Shown: positions 44,844 to 55,543, numbered from the stretch's first letter. The stretch: 59,528 nucleotides of DNA from Candidatus Kaiserbacteria bacterium RIFCSPHIGHO2_01_FULL_53_31 (GCA_001781095.1 MFKU01000014.1:1-59528), one strand, 5' to 3'. Numbers and translations: made by a program. The notes: generated by a model from the letters alone, not told the origin.

Positions 44844-46373
44844 TTATCGGGCGAATTCAACGACGCGGTTCTCGCGAATGATATTCACTTTTATCTCTCC
44901 CGGATATTTAAGTTCTGCCTGGATACGTGTTGCGATAGAGCGCGCCAGCTTATGCATAGCGAGATCAGTAATTTTTCCCGGATTCACGAAGATGCGTATT
45001 TCCCGCCCTGCTGAAATCGCGTAGACTTTCTCAACGCCTTCAAAGGTGCCCGCGAGGCGCTCAAGGTCGCCGAGCCGTTCGAGATATCGCTCGACGGTGT
45101 CACGGCGTGCTCCCGGGCGGCTGCTTGAGATCGCGTCCGCCACCTGCACGATAACCGCCTCGGGCGTCTCGTAAGGGTACTCGTCATGATGCGACTGCAT
45201 CGCGAGGATAATACGCTTGTCGACGCCGAACTTCTCGAGAATTCTTCGGCCAATTTCGACGTGTGTGCCTTGTACTTCGTGATCAACCGCCTTGCCAATG
45301 TCGTGCAAGAGCGCGCCGGTTCGGGCGATTGAGGGATCGGCGCCGAGCTCGGTCGCCAATATGCCGGCGATATGCGCCATTTCGATGGAATGTTGAAGCA
45401 CATTCTGGCCGTAGCTCGTGCGGAAGTAGAGTCGACCGAGAAGCGCCGTCAGTTTCGGATCGAGTCCAATAACGCCTGCGTCGTACGCAGCCGCTTCGCC
45501 CTTCTGCCGCGTCATATCGGCTACTTCAGCGCGTGTCTTCTCCACGGTCTCTTCAATCTTTGCCGGCTGGATGCGGCCATCCGCAATCAGCTTTTCAAGC
45601 GCGATCTTTGCGATATGGCGCCGCAACGGATCGAAAGAAGAGAGCGTAATCCGATCTGGCACATCATCGATAAGCACGTCGACACCCGTCGCGCGCTCAA
45701 ACGCTTTTATGTTGCGCCCTTCCTTCCCGATGATTTTCCCTTTCACCTCGTCAGACGGCAGTGCGACGAAGAGCGACATAACTTCGGCATTCACGGTATT
45801 GCCCAGCCGATGGATAGTGCTTATGAGGATATCGCGCGCCTTATCCTCGAGGCGTTCACGCCCGTGTGCTTCGAGCTTCTGCAATCGCAGAAGAATAGAC
45901 TCTTCATACACATGTTCAATTTCTGAAAAAAGTTCTTCGCGAGCTTTGTCTTCTGAGAGGTTCGCCACTTTCGCCAATTCCTTCGTGCGCTCTGTGGCGA
46001 GGCTCTCCGCGACGGTTCGCAGATGCTTCGTCTCCTGTTCGTATGAGCGCAGCTCGTTCTCCTTATCATCGAGATCGCGCTGGCGCGAATCGAGAAACTC
46101 CTCGCGCGCGCCGAGGCGCTCTTCTCGCACCGCGAGTTTTTCTTCGCGCTCTTCGATTGGAGCAAGACGTTCCGTCTCAGCGACCTCACTACGAAACTCG
46201 GCATCAGCGATAATCTGTGCCGCGGTCTCTTTCGCCTGGAGCATTTTCTGCTTTATTTCGAGTTCGACTGAGCCGCGTTGAGCGAGCCCGATGAGGACTC
46301 GTAGAACGTAGCCAAGCGCAACGCCACCGACGCCCGAGAGCGCAAGCATTATCAATATTATTTTGAGTGACAT
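44844..46373 (-). CDS. rny: Ribonuclease Y
   Basis: KH GKIIGKEGRNIKAFERATGVDVLIDD; HD GALLHDIGKAVDHEVQGTH. Confidence 0.94.
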   Translation of the reverse strand: MSLKIILIMLALSGVGGVALGYVLRVLIGLAQRGSVELEIKQKMLQAKETAAQIIADAEFRSEVAETERLAPIEEREEKLAVREERLGAREEFLDSRQRDLDDKENELRSYEQETKHLRTVAESLATERTKELAKVANLSEDKAREELFSEIEHVYEESILLRLQKLEAHGRERLEDKARDILISTIHRLGNTVNAEVMSLFVALPSDEVKGKIIGKEGRNIKAFERATGVDVLIDDVPDRITLSSFDPLRRHIAKIALEKLIADGRIQPAKIEETVEKTRAEVADMTRQKGEAAAYDAGVIGLDPKLTALLGRLYFRTSYGQNVLQHSIEMAHIAGILATELGADPSIARTGALLHDIGKAVDHEVQGTHVEIGRRILEKFGVDKRIILAMQSHHDEYPYETPEAVIVQVADAISSSRPGARRDTVERYLERLGDLERLAGTFEGVEKVYAISAGREIRIFVNPGKITDLAMHKLARSIATRIQAELKYPGEIKVNIIRENRVVEFAR

Positions 46374-46496
46374 ACCCGCTTTTTATTAGTTCCATCCCCT
46401 CTTTTGCGAGATGGCTTACGTTCTAGAAATGGGACAAATCTGAGTTCAGCCGAAGCGGTCGGACGGTCGTGCGGTGAGGCTTTGACTGTAGCACAA

Positions 46497-46529
46497 AACA
46501 CCGCGCGCCGCGATCCGGCACGCGGTGTT
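46497..46529. terminator. Terminator-like hairpin downstream of clpP
   Basis: AACACCGCG...CGCGGTGTT; minus strand followed by a short T run. Confidence 0.6.
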
Positions 46530-46543
46530 CACTCGAGTGTCGA

Positions 46544-47146
46544 TTATGCGTACACCTTATCGATGAGACCGTACTTCTTGGCTTCGTCTGCCGTCATGAA
46601 GAAGTCACGTTCGACGTCTTTCTCGATTTTCTCGAGCTGTTGGCCGGTATTCTTCGCGAGAATCCGGTTCAATCGCTCTCGCAGTTTCAAAATCTGCTTC
46701 GCCGTGATCTCGATGTCGGTTGCCTGCCCTTCTGCACCGCCGTGCGGCTGATGGATCATCACTTCCGCATTCGGAAGCGCGAAACGCTTCCCTTTCTCTC
46801 CGGCCGACAGGAGGATCGCTGCACCCGACGCCGCCATGCCGACACAGACGGTTGATACCGCCGGCTTCACGTGGTTCATCGTGTCCACCATCGCGAGCGT
46901 TGCCGTCACCGAGCCGCCCGGTGAGTTGATGTAGAGAGAAATATCTTTTTTCGGATCTTCCGCTTCGAGAAAGAGGAACTGTGCGATAACGAGGTTCGCG
47001 GTGTCGTCATCAATGACCCCACCGAGGAAGACGATCCGCTCCTTCAAAAGACGCGAATAAATGTCGTAGGCGCGCTCGCCGAACTGGCTCTTCTCGACGA
47101 CCATCGGCACCAGCATCGAAGCGCGAGGATGGGTGTGTGTATTCAT
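46544..47146 (-). CDS. clpP: ATP-dependent Clp protease proteolytic subunit
   Basis: [53 protein letters not shown]. Confidence 0.95.
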   Translation of the reverse strand: MNTHTHPRASMLVPMVVEKSQFGERAYDIYSRLLKERIVFLGGVIDDDTANLVIAQFLFLEAEDPKKDISLYINSPGGSVTATLAMVDTMNHVKPAVSTVCVGMAASGAAILLSAGEKGKRFALPNAEVMIHQPHGGAEGQATDIEITAKQILKLRERLNRILAKNTGQQLEKIEKDVERDFFMTADEAKKYGLIDKVYA

Positions 47147-47159
47147 AGGAATTAATTAT

Positions 47160-47357
47160 TTATAGTGTCTCCTGCTCAGTCGTTGTTGCCGTGTCTATCG
47201 GCCCTTGTGCGACACGCTTGCCCCACGCATAGAACGCACCGACGATGATCATGAGCACGATGATGACGATAGAGATAACTGCGCCCCAGGATTGCTGCTT
47301 AGGCGTTGGCATCACTGTAGGAATCATTACATCATTCACAGAGGGTTCAGAGGTCAT
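47160..47357 (-). CDS. Small single-TM protein (65 aa)
   Basis: SWGAVISIVIIVLMIIVGAFYAWGKR. Confidence 0.55.
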   Translation of the reverse strand: MTSEPSVNDVMIPTVMPTPKQQSWGAVISIVIIVLMIIVGAFYAWGKRVAQGPIDTATTTEQETL

Positions 47358-47378
47358 AATGGCAGTATACTAATTCGA

Positions 47379-49517
47379 CTAAAAGAAAGCGGCGAGCGTT
47401 GCGAGCAAGAGCAGAGCTACGATGTTCGTGATCTTGATCATCGGATTGATCGCAGGGCCTGCAGTATCTTTGTAAGGATCACCGACGGTGTCCCCCGTGA
47501 CTGCGGCCTTGTGTGCGTCTGATCCCTTACCACCATGATTGCCGTCTTCAATATGTTTTTTTGCATTGTCCCATGCTCCCCCGCCTGAAGTCATCGAGAT
47601 GGCGACGAACAAGCCCGTCACAATGACGCCGAGCAACATAGCGCCGAGCGCATTAAAGGCAGACGATTTCCCGGCTATAAGGTTCACGATTATAAACAGC
47701 GCAACCGGTGATACGATCGGCAGAAGCGAGGGGAGCAACATCTCGTGAATGGCCGCTTTGGTAAGCATATCCACGGCACGACCGTAATCCGGTTTCTGCG
47801 TGCCCTGCATGATGCCGGGCATTTCCCTAAACTGTCGGCGTACTTCTTCTACTACAGCACTGGCTGCGCGACCGACTGCAGTCATCGCCACTCCGCCGAA
47901 CAGATACGGCAAGAGGCCGCCGAGGAAGAGACCGACCACGACCCACGGATCGGTGAGACTAAACGAAGGTACATCAATTCCGGCGAAGAAGGGATACGCC
48001 CCGGAATTGACGAAATATTTCAAGTCCTCTGTGTAGGCGGCGAAGAGGACGAGTGCACCGAGTCCTGCAGAACCAATTGCGTACCCCTTCGTAACCGCTT
48101 TCGTCGTGTTGCCGACTGAGTCGAGGGCATCGGTAACCTTACGGACGTCGCCCTCGAGACCTGCCATTTCGGCAATACCGCCTGCGTTATCAGTCACGGG
48201 ACCAAATGCATCAAGGGCGACAATCATGCCGGCCAATGACAACATCGTTGACACGGCAATAGCGATGCCGAACAGACCGGCGAAAGTGTATGCCGCAATG
48301 ATACCGACACAAATAACGACTGCTGGCATCGCCGTCGCTTCCATAGATACCGCAAGCCCCTGGATGACATTGGTACCGTGACCGGTGACTGACGCCGCGG
48401 CGATTTTCTTGACCGGACGGAAGTTCTTGCTCGTGTAATATTCACTGATCCAGATCAGGGCGCCGGTAACGGCGAGACCGACGACGCCCGCGAAGAACAA
48501 ATCTATGCCGGTAAACGTAAGACCTCCTGTCGTTGTAAGCGGCGCAGTTAATCCGCCTGGAATCAGTTTATTCATGAGCGGCCACAGTCCGATGAGAGAT
48601 AAAACACCGGTTGCTATGACTCCCTTGTAGAGGGCGCCCATGATGCTCTGTTTTGCGCCGAGTCGTACAAAGAACGTGCCGACAATGGAAGTCAGAATGC
48701 ACATGGCGGCGATGGCGAGCGGCAGGAGCATAAGCGCACTCTGTAGGTCGCCCGTGAAATAGATCGAGGCGAGCACCATCGTGGCAACCGTGGTCACCAC
48801 AAAGGTCTCAAAGAGGTCCGCTGCCATGCCGGCGCAATCGCCAACATTGTCGCCAACATTGTCAGCGATGGTTGCAGGATTGCGCGGATCATCCTCAGGT
48901 ATACCCGCTTCTACCTTGCCTACCATGTCGCCACCCACGTCGGCTCCCTTGGTAAAGATGCCGCCACCGAGGCGGGCGAAAATAGAAATGAGCGAAGCGC
49001 CGAAACCGAGCGCGATGAGTGAGTCCTGGATTACGCGGGCTCCTGCTGTCGAAGCGCCATCCAGTCCAAGACCGTACATCATGAAGGCATAGTAGCCGGC
49101 AACACCAATGAGCCCGAGACCAACCACAAGAAGACCGGTCACCGAACCTGCGCGAAATGCCAGCGTGAGTCCTTCAGCGAGGCCTTTGCGCGATGCCTCT
49201 GCAGTACGCACGTTGGCGCGCACGGAAACATTCATGCCGATATAGCCGGCAGCTCCGGAAAGTCCTGCGCCAATCAAGAAGCCCACGCCGACTTGCCACC
49301 CGAGGAAACAGGCAAGCACAAAAATAACTGCACCGACGATTGCAATCGTAGTGTATTGGCGATTCAGGTACGCCTTCGCCCCCTCTTGGATCGCTGCAGC
49401 GATCTCTTGCATGCGCGCATTCCCCGGACTCTTCGACATGACGGACTGTGCTGCCCATCCGCCATAAAGAAGCGCTGCAACTCCGCACGCGAGTATAAGT
49501 CCGAGTACTGTAATCAT
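47379..49517 (-). CDS. hppA: Membrane-bound proton-translocating pyrophosphatase
   Basis: [72 protein letters not shown] suggests the K+-independent class. Confidence 0.95.
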   Translation of the reverse strand: MITVLGLILACGVAALLYGGWAAQSVMSKSPGNARMQEIAAAIQEGAKAYLNRQYTTIAIVGAVIFVLACFLGWQVGVGFLIGAGLSGAAGYIGMNVSVRANVRTAEASRKGLAEGLTLAFRAGSVTGLLVVGLGLIGVAGYYAFMMYGLGLDGASTAGARVIQDSLIALGFGASLISIFARLGGGIFTKGADVGGDMVGKVEAGIPEDDPRNPATIADNVGDNVGDCAGMAADLFETFVVTTVATMVLASIYFTGDLQSALMLLPLAIAAMCILTSIVGTFFVRLGAKQSIMGALYKGVIATGVLSLIGLWPLMNKLIPGGLTAPLTTTGGLTFTGIDLFFAGVVGLAVTGALIWISEYYTSKNFRPVKKIAAASVTGHGTNVIQGLAVSMEATAMPAVVICVGIIAAYTFAGLFGIAIAVSTMLSLAGMIVALDAFGPVTDNAGGIAEMAGLEGDVRKVTDALDSVGNTTKAVTKGYAIGSAGLGALVLFAAYTEDLKYFVNSGAYPFFAGIDVPSFSLTDPWVVVGLFLGGLLPYLFGGVAMTAVGRAASAVVEEVRRQFREMPGIMQGTQKPDYGRAVDMLTKAAIHEMLLPSLLPIVSPVALFIIVNLIAGKSSAFNALGAMLLGVIVTGLFVAISMTSGGGAWDNAKKHIEDGNHGGKGSDAHKAAVTGDTVGDPYKDTAGPAINPMIKITNIVALLLLATLAAFF

Positions 49518-49542
49518 AGGTATGATTGATTATGTTTTAGTA

Positions 49543-50928
49543 TTATAGATCTTTTGCCACATCGCGATCTTCTTCTTTATCCGCGACGGTCTCATCGCTG
49601 TTCGGAAGGATTGTCGTCTCTTCTTCCGCGGGGAGTCCGGTCTTTTCTGTAGTTTCTTCAGTGGCGATTTCTGAGCTTTCCGTCGGAGCAACTCCTGCTT
49701 CAATAGCCGGATCCACGGCTCCATTTCCTGTGCCTTGACCCTCCTCGTCAGCCGACATGGCGACGGATTCGCCATCGGATCCTGCTACTTCGCCGCCGCC
49801 AGCAGAGACGATGTCGATGTTCCATCCAGTGAGCTTCGCGGCGAGCCGCACGTTCTGGCCGCCGCGTCCGATCGCTCGTGACTGCTCATCCTCGCTCACG
49901 GTCACCATGGCGCGATGCCCTTCTTCGTCGAGCGTGACATCGAGCGGAATTGCTGGAGAAAGTGATTCCTTCACGAACTCCCTCGCGTCATCGCTCCACT
50001 CGATAATATCGATACGCTCGCCGCCTAGCTCGCTCATGACGGTCGAGACGCGGACGCCGCGCTGACCAACGAGAGAGCCGACGGGATCGACGTGAGGATC
50101 AGTCGAGACGAGCGCTATCTTGGTGCGGCTGCCCGGTTCGCGCGCAAGCGCCTTCACTTCGATGGCGCCGGTTGCGAGCTCGGGTGCCTCGATCTCGAAG
50201 AGCTTCACAACGAACTTCGGATGCGCGCGTGAGAGTCGCAGATACACACCGCGGAATCCTTCGTCCACGGCGTAGAGATACGCGCGAATACGCTCGCCCA
50301 TGCGGTACCGCTCGCCCGGAATCTGCTCCTCGTAGGGAATGATTCCCGTGGTGCGGCCAAGATCGACGAAGATCGCACCGCGCTCCATGCGCTGCACGAT
50401 GCCGCTCACAATCTCGCCTTTCTTCTCGCCGAACTCCTCCATCATCGAGAGCTTTTCTGCCTCGCGCACCTTCTGGATCACGACTTGCTTCGCGGTTTGT
50501 GCGGCAATGCGGCCGAAATCATCCTGCGGCTCGAGCGCGAAAATGATCTCATCACCGAGCGCTGCGCCGCGTTTAATGAGTTTGGCATTGGAAAGAAGAA
50601 TGTGCTTCTCGCTGTCGAAGCGCGGCAACTCTCCTTCCGCAAGCTGCTCTTCTTCTGCGTGGAATGAATGGAGGCGTGTTCCGAGCTCTTCCTCACCTTC
50701 TTTCGGGAATCGCGCCGTTGTTTCATCGACGACGGCCTTCACTTGTTCAAAAGAAACGGTGCCAGTATTCAGGTCGAGCTTCGCACGCACGACTTGGCCG
50801 CGCTTGCCGTATTCCCTCTTATACGCCGTCGCCATCGCACTTTCGATGGCATCGATCATAGTCTCGCGGCTGATTCCGCGAGTTTCGAATTCTCCGAGCA
50901 CCGTGTTGATTGTTTTCAGGTCGATCAT
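49543..50928 (-). CDS. nusA: Transcription termination/antitermination factor NusA
   Basis: FEQVKAVVDE...; GSRTKIALVSTDPHVDPVGSLVGQRGVRVSTVMSELGGERIDIIEWSDD; SRAIGRGGQNVRLAAKLTGWNIDI. Confidence 0.94.
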   Translation of the reverse strand: MIDLKTINTVLGEFETRGISRETMIDAIESAMATAYKREYGKRGQVVRAKLDLNTGTVSFEQVKAVVDETTARFPKEGEEELGTRLHSFHAEEEQLAEGELPRFDSEKHILLSNAKLIKRGAALGDEIIFALEPQDDFGRIAAQTAKQVVIQKVREAEKLSMMEEFGEKKGEIVSGIVQRMERGAIFVDLGRTTGIIPYEEQIPGERYRMGERIRAYLYAVDEGFRGVYLRLSRAHPKFVVKLFEIEAPELATGAIEVKALAREPGSRTKIALVSTDPHVDPVGSLVGQRGVRVSTVMSELGGERIDIIEWSDDAREFVKESLSPAIPLDVTLDEEGHRAMVTVSEDEQSRAIGRGGQNVRLAAKLTGWNIDIVSAGGGEVAGSDGESVAMSADEEGQGTGNGAVDPAIEAGVAPTESSEIATEETTEKTGLPAEEETTILPNSDETVADKEEDRDVAKDL

Positions 50929-51072
50929 ATGGGCTGTGTATGTAGCACGTTTTTATAAAAACTTCTCGCACGCAAATCGAAGTTGTCCACAAGATACCAG
51001 ATGCTCGCACCTATGTCAAATCACCCTATTTTTGTGCTTGCACTTCGAAGCTCCGTCGGCGGAGCGAAGTAG

Positions 51073-51143
51073 TGCGGGATAGGAGAATCGGACTCCTGTT
51101 CTCAGTTTGGAAAACTGATGTTCTACCATTAAACTAATCCCGC
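51073..51143 (-). tRNA. tRNA-Gly, anticodon TCC
   Basis: Minus strand gcgggattagtttaatggtagaacatcagttTCCaaactgagaacaggagtccgattctcctatcccgc. Confidence 0.94.
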
Positions 51144-51296
51144 TTCGCCCTTCGAAGCTCGCCCATGCGAGCGAAGTAGGGCCTTCGCTGAAGCTACGGC
51201 GGGCACGCCCGCTTTCACTCGTGTCCCGCCGAAGCCCGTAATCGGGCGAAGGGGGATGATGCGAGGATACCATTTTTGCGTTACCGTAGAGAAGTC

Positions 51297-52367
51297 ATGG
51301 ATCGTGTAGCGCCATATCTTGGAATCGTTGCCGCGCTTGGCGTATTCTTTTTTGTCATCACGCATGTAGGCGTCGCGATACCGTCGCCCTCGAATATGAC
51401 GGCCATCGTTGGTTCTTCCCAGGCAGAATTGACTTCTCCGACGCAAGAAATATCGTCAGACGTCGCAACCACGTCATCCTCCAGTGAGCAGGCGGTACCC
51501 GTGAAGGCCTCGACAGCTCGAACAGTTGATCCCGCCAAGCTTCATGCCGCAGCATCGAAGTTGAACAGCGCTCTCGTAAACATTATTTGTTTCGCTCCCA
51601 AGAAAAGCGGCGTACATTCTATCTCGGGGAGCGGTGTCATCGTGAGCAAGAACGGGCTCATTCTCACGAACGCCCACGTGGCGCAGTACCTCCTTCTTGT
51701 CGATCGCGGCGTGTCCTGCGATATCCGTACCGGGAGCCCGGCGACGAGCACCTATCGTGCTGCGCTTGCTTATATTCCAACGGCTTGGGTTCAAGAGAAC
51801 AGCGCTGTTCTTACGACGGAACTGCCGAGAGGTACGGGCGAGCGCGATTTCGCCTTTCTCGCTATCACCGAGAGTACACAAGCGTCGAGTACTCTCCCGA
51901 GCGCTTTCCCCTACGTCCCTCTCTCGAGCGCGGCACCAGTCGAAGGAACTCCGGTCGCAATTGCCACGTACGGAGCGCAATTCCTCGAAGCGAGACAGAT
52001 TGCCTCCGCGCTCTTCCCTACCATTGTCCTCAGTACCGTGAAGGGCGTTTTTACGTTCTTAGACAATACGATAGATGTCATCACCCTCGGCGGTTCGGCG
52101 GCGGCGCAGGAAGGATCATCGGGCGGAGGTGTTGTCGATGCGAACGGAAACCTCGTAGGAACGATAACGACGAGTACCGTGAAGGGTTTACTCACCGATC
52201 GCTCGTTGAGCGCGATTACTGCCGCATATATCCGCACCGAATATGCGCGTGAGACGGGGCAGCCACTCGATGTGTTCCTCACTAAACCGACCGTGACTGC
52301 CGTTGCCGACTTCGCTCCTCAAGCGCCCGCACTCGAAGCACTGCTAGTGGGTGCTCTTAGGAGGTGA
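51297..52367 (+). CDS. Trypsin-like/HtrA-like serine protease, membrane anchored
   Basis: GSGVIVSKNGLILTNAHVAQYLL; GSSGGGVVDANGNLVGTI. Confidence 0.85.
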   Translation: MDRVAPYLGIVAALGVFFFVITHVGVAIPSPSNMTAIVGSSQAELTSPTQEISSDVATTSSSSEQAVPVKASTARTVDPAKLHAAASKLNSALVNIICFAPKKSGVHSISGSGVIVSKNGLILTNAHVAQYLLLVDRGVSCDIRTGSPATSTYRAALAYIPTAWVQENSAVLTTELPRGTGERDFAFLAITESTQASSTLPSAFPYVPLSSAAPVEGTPVAIATYGAQFLEARQIASALFPTIVLSTVKGVFTFLDNTIDVITLGGSAAAQEGSSGGGVVDANGNLVGTITTSTVKGLLTDRSLSAITAAYIRTEYARETGQPLDVFLTKPTVTAVADFAPQAPALEALLVGALRR

Positions 52368-52400
52368 TTTAATATAGGAAGTTACTTAAAATACATAATT

Positions 52401-52817
52401 ATGTTTTTCAATAAAGAATCATATTCGAGAGAGGGGTACGAAAAAGCTCAGGAAGAGCAAAGAGAGGTTTCAGGAAATTTGGCAGAAGTCGTAGAAGAAA
52501 CTGGACAGTTTCCTGAAGAGAAAGACAAACAGAAGCGGTTAGACGCTGCACATAATTCATACGAAGCAGCAGGGGCGAAACTCGATCAATTGTTGAAAAG
52601 CGGCGCTAAGGATGCAATCGAAATCGATAAGGAGTACGACTTACTAATGAGTAAGAGAGACGATGCCGAAGATAAATTTGATTCAGCCAAGAAAGCATAT
52701 CTGGCGGCACAACAAGAATACAAAGCAGTTACTGAAGAACTTGAGGATTTCAGACGGGTTAAATTAGGAATTGACGAGCCTATTACTCTGGGAGAAGAAC
52801 GCGAAGTCCTGCAATAG
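52401..52817 (+). CDS. Hypothetical coiled-coil protein
   Basis: 138-aa charged helical ORF. Confidence 0.55.
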   Translation: MFFNKESYSREGYEKAQEEQREVSGNLAEVVEETGQFPEEKDKQKRLDAAHNSYEAAGAKLDQLLKSGAKDAIEIDKEYDLLMSKRDDAEDKFDSAKKAYLAAQQEYKAVTEELEDFRRVKLGIDEPITLGEEREVLQ

Positions 52818-52839
52818 GCATCCTTGTAACGCAATTCTG

Positions 52840-52910
52840 TCGGGGCGCCGAGAATCGGACTCGGTCTACTTGCTCCCAAAGCAAGTGTACTACCGGTATA
52901 CTACGCCCCG
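52840..52910 (-). tRNA. tRNA-Pro, anticodon TGG
   Basis: Minus strand cggggcgtagtataccggtagtacacttgcttTGGgagcaagtagaccgagtccgattctcggcgccccg. Confidence 0.94.
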
Positions 52911-52970
52911 CTGTGCCCTTCGAAGCACGCCAGCTGGCGAGCGTAGTAGGGTTATTGCACTGTAGCAGAT

Positions 52971-53366
52971 TCAAACCAGTTGCGGCAGGTAGCAGACGCG
53001 CGCGATGCCATCGCGGCGCCGTAGCCAGACGAGGCAGCCGTCCACCTGCCACTCCCCTTCCCACTTTTTCTCAAGGACATACCATTCTCCCGTTCGAGAA
53101 ACCTTCCGTAGCTTCGCCGCGTGCAAATTCAGCGACGGATCATAGTTGTCTTGCGTCGATTGCTTAACGGGAAATTCTTCTACGAGAATCGTCTTAACCT
53201 CAACGAAATGCAGTGTCCCCTGCTCCTCTGCGATGATGTCCAGCTCCCCTGTTTTACGTGCAAAGTTAGTGTCGAGAATGCAAAATCCGTGTCTCACAAG
53301 GTATGCCGCAGCGACCTTTTCGCCTAGGGCGCCTACTTCTTTACGGCTTTTATCTGTTAAGTCCAC
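52971..53366 (-). CDS. YraN/UPF0102 family putative endonuclease
   Basis: GALGEKVAAAYLVRHGFCILDTNFARKTGELDIIAEEQGTLHFVEVKT. Confidence 0.9.
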   Translation of the reverse strand: MDLTDKSRKEVGALGEKVAAAYLVRHGFCILDTNFARKTGELDIIAEEQGTLHFVEVKTILVEEFPVKQSTQDNYDPSLNLHAAKLRKVSRTGEWYVLEKKWEGEWQVDGCLVWLRRRDGIARVCYLPQLV

Positions 53367-53518
53367 GACTTTTTTGAAAATGGCTTATTTACTTGATATT
53401 CTTTAAGACCGTATGTGAACAATCATAACAGACTTCTGTCCTTTATCCACTCTGCTAACAGCTTTGTCCACTACTATTGTCTTCCACAAAATGAATTTGT
53501 AGATAATAATATAGGTAC

Positions 53519-53950
53519 ATGACGTGGACGCCTGAACGGAGGAAAGAATATCAAAAAGAATATCTAAAGAAGAGAAAAGCTGCTTGTAAAGCAAGAGGGA
53601 TTTGCCCTAACTGTGAGAAAAATCCAGCTGCCAATGGAAAAACATGCTGCCAAGATTGTCTCAACGACAAAAAATTGACACTGCAATTTGGTACGGCCGG
53701 ACCATATAGACAGCTATATGCTGAACTATTTGAAAGGCAAGGCGGATTATGCGGAATTTGCCGCAATCCAATGCAAAGGCCAGTTCTTGACCATTGCCAT
53801 AAAACATTGGCTGTAAGAGGTTTACTATGCTCGAACTGCAATAATGGATTGGGTCAGTTTAAAGACAGTCTCGAACTTCTCTCGTCAGCGCTCAAATACA
53901 TTGAAAACAACGCAGGAATTGGCATTTTCATGAAAAGAAACAAGGAGTAA
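53519..53950 (+). CDS. Endonuclease VII-like HNH endonuclease
   Basis: GLCGICRNPMQRPVLDHCHKTLAVRGLLCSNCNNGLGQFKDS. Confidence 0.88.
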   Translation: MTWTPERRKEYQKEYLKKRKAACKARGICPNCEKNPAANGKTCCQDCLNDKKLTLQFGTAGPYRQLYAELFERQGGLCGICRNPMQRPVLDHCHKTLAVRGLLCSNCNNGLGQFKDSLELLSSALKYIENNAGIGIFMKRNKE

Positions 53951-53988
53951 CTTTACAGTGCTTGCACTAGGAAGTTTTAACGAAGCAG

Positions 53989-54059
53989 TGCGGGTAGGGA
54001 GAATCGGACTCCCATCCTCTGATTGGCAACCAGATGTTCTACCATTGAACCATACCCGC
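53989..54059 (-). tRNA. tRNA-Gly, anticodon GCC
   Basis: Minus strand gcgggtatggttcaatggtagaacatctggttGCCaatcagaggatgggagtccgattctccctacccgc. Confidence 0.94.
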
Positions 54060-54371
54060 GTGTAGGCGACATCATACCACGCTGTTCACAATTGTTTCTA
54101 GTGTGCGCCGACCCGATAGAAGATCGAACCTATAAGCGAAAATGGCAGTCATTGATACTCAAAATGCTACGTTCCTTCGAATCCGAACGAAGCGATCATT
54201 TTCGCCGGCGGGCCGCTTGATCGACTACCAAGTCCGCATCTGCGTGTACTTTAGCATAGACGAATCGGGCCTCGCTCCAAGACCGGGAACGTTGCCGGAT
54301 GCGTTAGTAACTTCAAGCACACCTAGGCGGCACTGCGAAGACCAACCCGAGTCCAAGCTGGCTGGTCCACT

Positions 54372-54844
54372 TTACACACCCCCTTTCTGGTCCCCCGCTT
54401 GTTCGCCGCCACTCATTCCAAGCCTTTCTTTTTCAAATATGGCGAGAGCGTTCTGGGCATCCGCCACCGCTGTAGCAAGCCGCTCGCGCTCTTCCTCTAG
54501 AGCCAAGGCATCTCCATGTCTCCATGTGCATCTAAGATCGTTCCACTGAGCGAATGGGAAGTTCGGCAAACGGACTCCATCTTCGATTCTTCGCGTCTCG
54601 TCGCCGGTGTAATTATCCCGGTCAGTTCGGAAGTTCGAATAGAACCCCGGCTACCGGCCATGCACGCTTCAGGCAGTTCTTCCCTTCTCCAGGTGGCGGC
54701 GAGTTCGCGATTGCTCCCGCCATCCGCTTTTAGCGCCGATGTCAGTGTCGCGCTGGTTACTCTCCGCTGTTCTCCATCGTGAGCTGACAATTCACATCCT
54801 CCGCTCGCCTCTTCTACACCAGCAACATCCACACCGCAAGCCAC
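54372..54844 (-). pseudogene. Possible frameshifted CDS remnant
   Basis: Two overlapping minus frames; the second ends LALEEERERLATAVADAQNALAIFEKERLGMSGGEQAGDQKGGV, which looks coding. Confidence 0.2.
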
Positions 54845-55015
54845 ATCTTCCGCCTTGACTTATTGCTCGTACCGACGTACGCTGCCGCAGCGGTAAGCAG
54901 ATATCAGCACGCTGCTAGTGCTGCTAGCAAATCTTCGAGCGAACGGTGCGATAGATGGAGATCAAAATGCACGTCATCAAGTCACCGGAAAACCAAGAAT
55001 GGATTCGAGGCCCGT

Positions 55016-55047
55016 AAGAAAAAGGGTGGCTGCGTGACCAGCCACCC
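55016..55047 (-). terminator. Intrinsic terminator, minus strand
   Basis: GGGTGGCTG GTCACG CAGCCACCC TTTTT read on the minus strand. Confidence 0.65.
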
Positions 55048-55452
55048 CGTGACCATAGGTCGACCCCAGCAAAACCGTAGAATGAGGATAACTTATGATC
55101 AAATTAAATCTATCACTCACGCTTAATTATTGCAAGCCGAAGCGTCCGCCGTTTGTCGGGAGACCGCCTTGTCCGGGGCTCGATTCACTTAACTCGATTG
55201 CGCTGGTACGCCGCCTCAACGAACTGCTTCGACAGACACCCCCAGAGAGCCCATGCGGAGAAGGCCGTTGGGCGTTGCCCGGCCACCTGAGCGATAGCCT
55301 GCTTCCGCAGTTCGGCTTCCTCGCCTATGCACCATCGCGACAATTCAATCGGGAGTACTCGACCGGGACTGGTGAACGGTTTTATGGAAGTATTTGAGTA
55401 ATCATATATGGAGTACTTGACGCAGTCGCCATGTATACCTCATACTGACAGT

Positions 55453-55543
55453 ACCGTGCGAAGGTTGCTCACTCCTTCGACCTCGGTAGTGGTAGACGGC
55501 GAACGTCAGCCCAGCCCTCGGATTTCGGTCCGGGGGCTTTTTT
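55453..55543 (+). ncRNA. Candidate small RNA
   Basis: TTGACG-18-CATACT at 55417-55446 and intrinsic terminator AGCCCTCGGA tttcgg TCCGGGGGCT TTTTTT at 55513-55543. Confidence 0.35.

Noticed and set aside
51016-51273. ORF spanning tRNA-Gly on the minus strand (SLMVEHQFSKLRTGVRFSYPALL)
   Set aside because: Typical spurious translation of a tRNA gene
53403-53594. Minus-strand 63-aa ORF
   Set aside because: Overlaps the start of the HNH gene and has no SD or recognisable features
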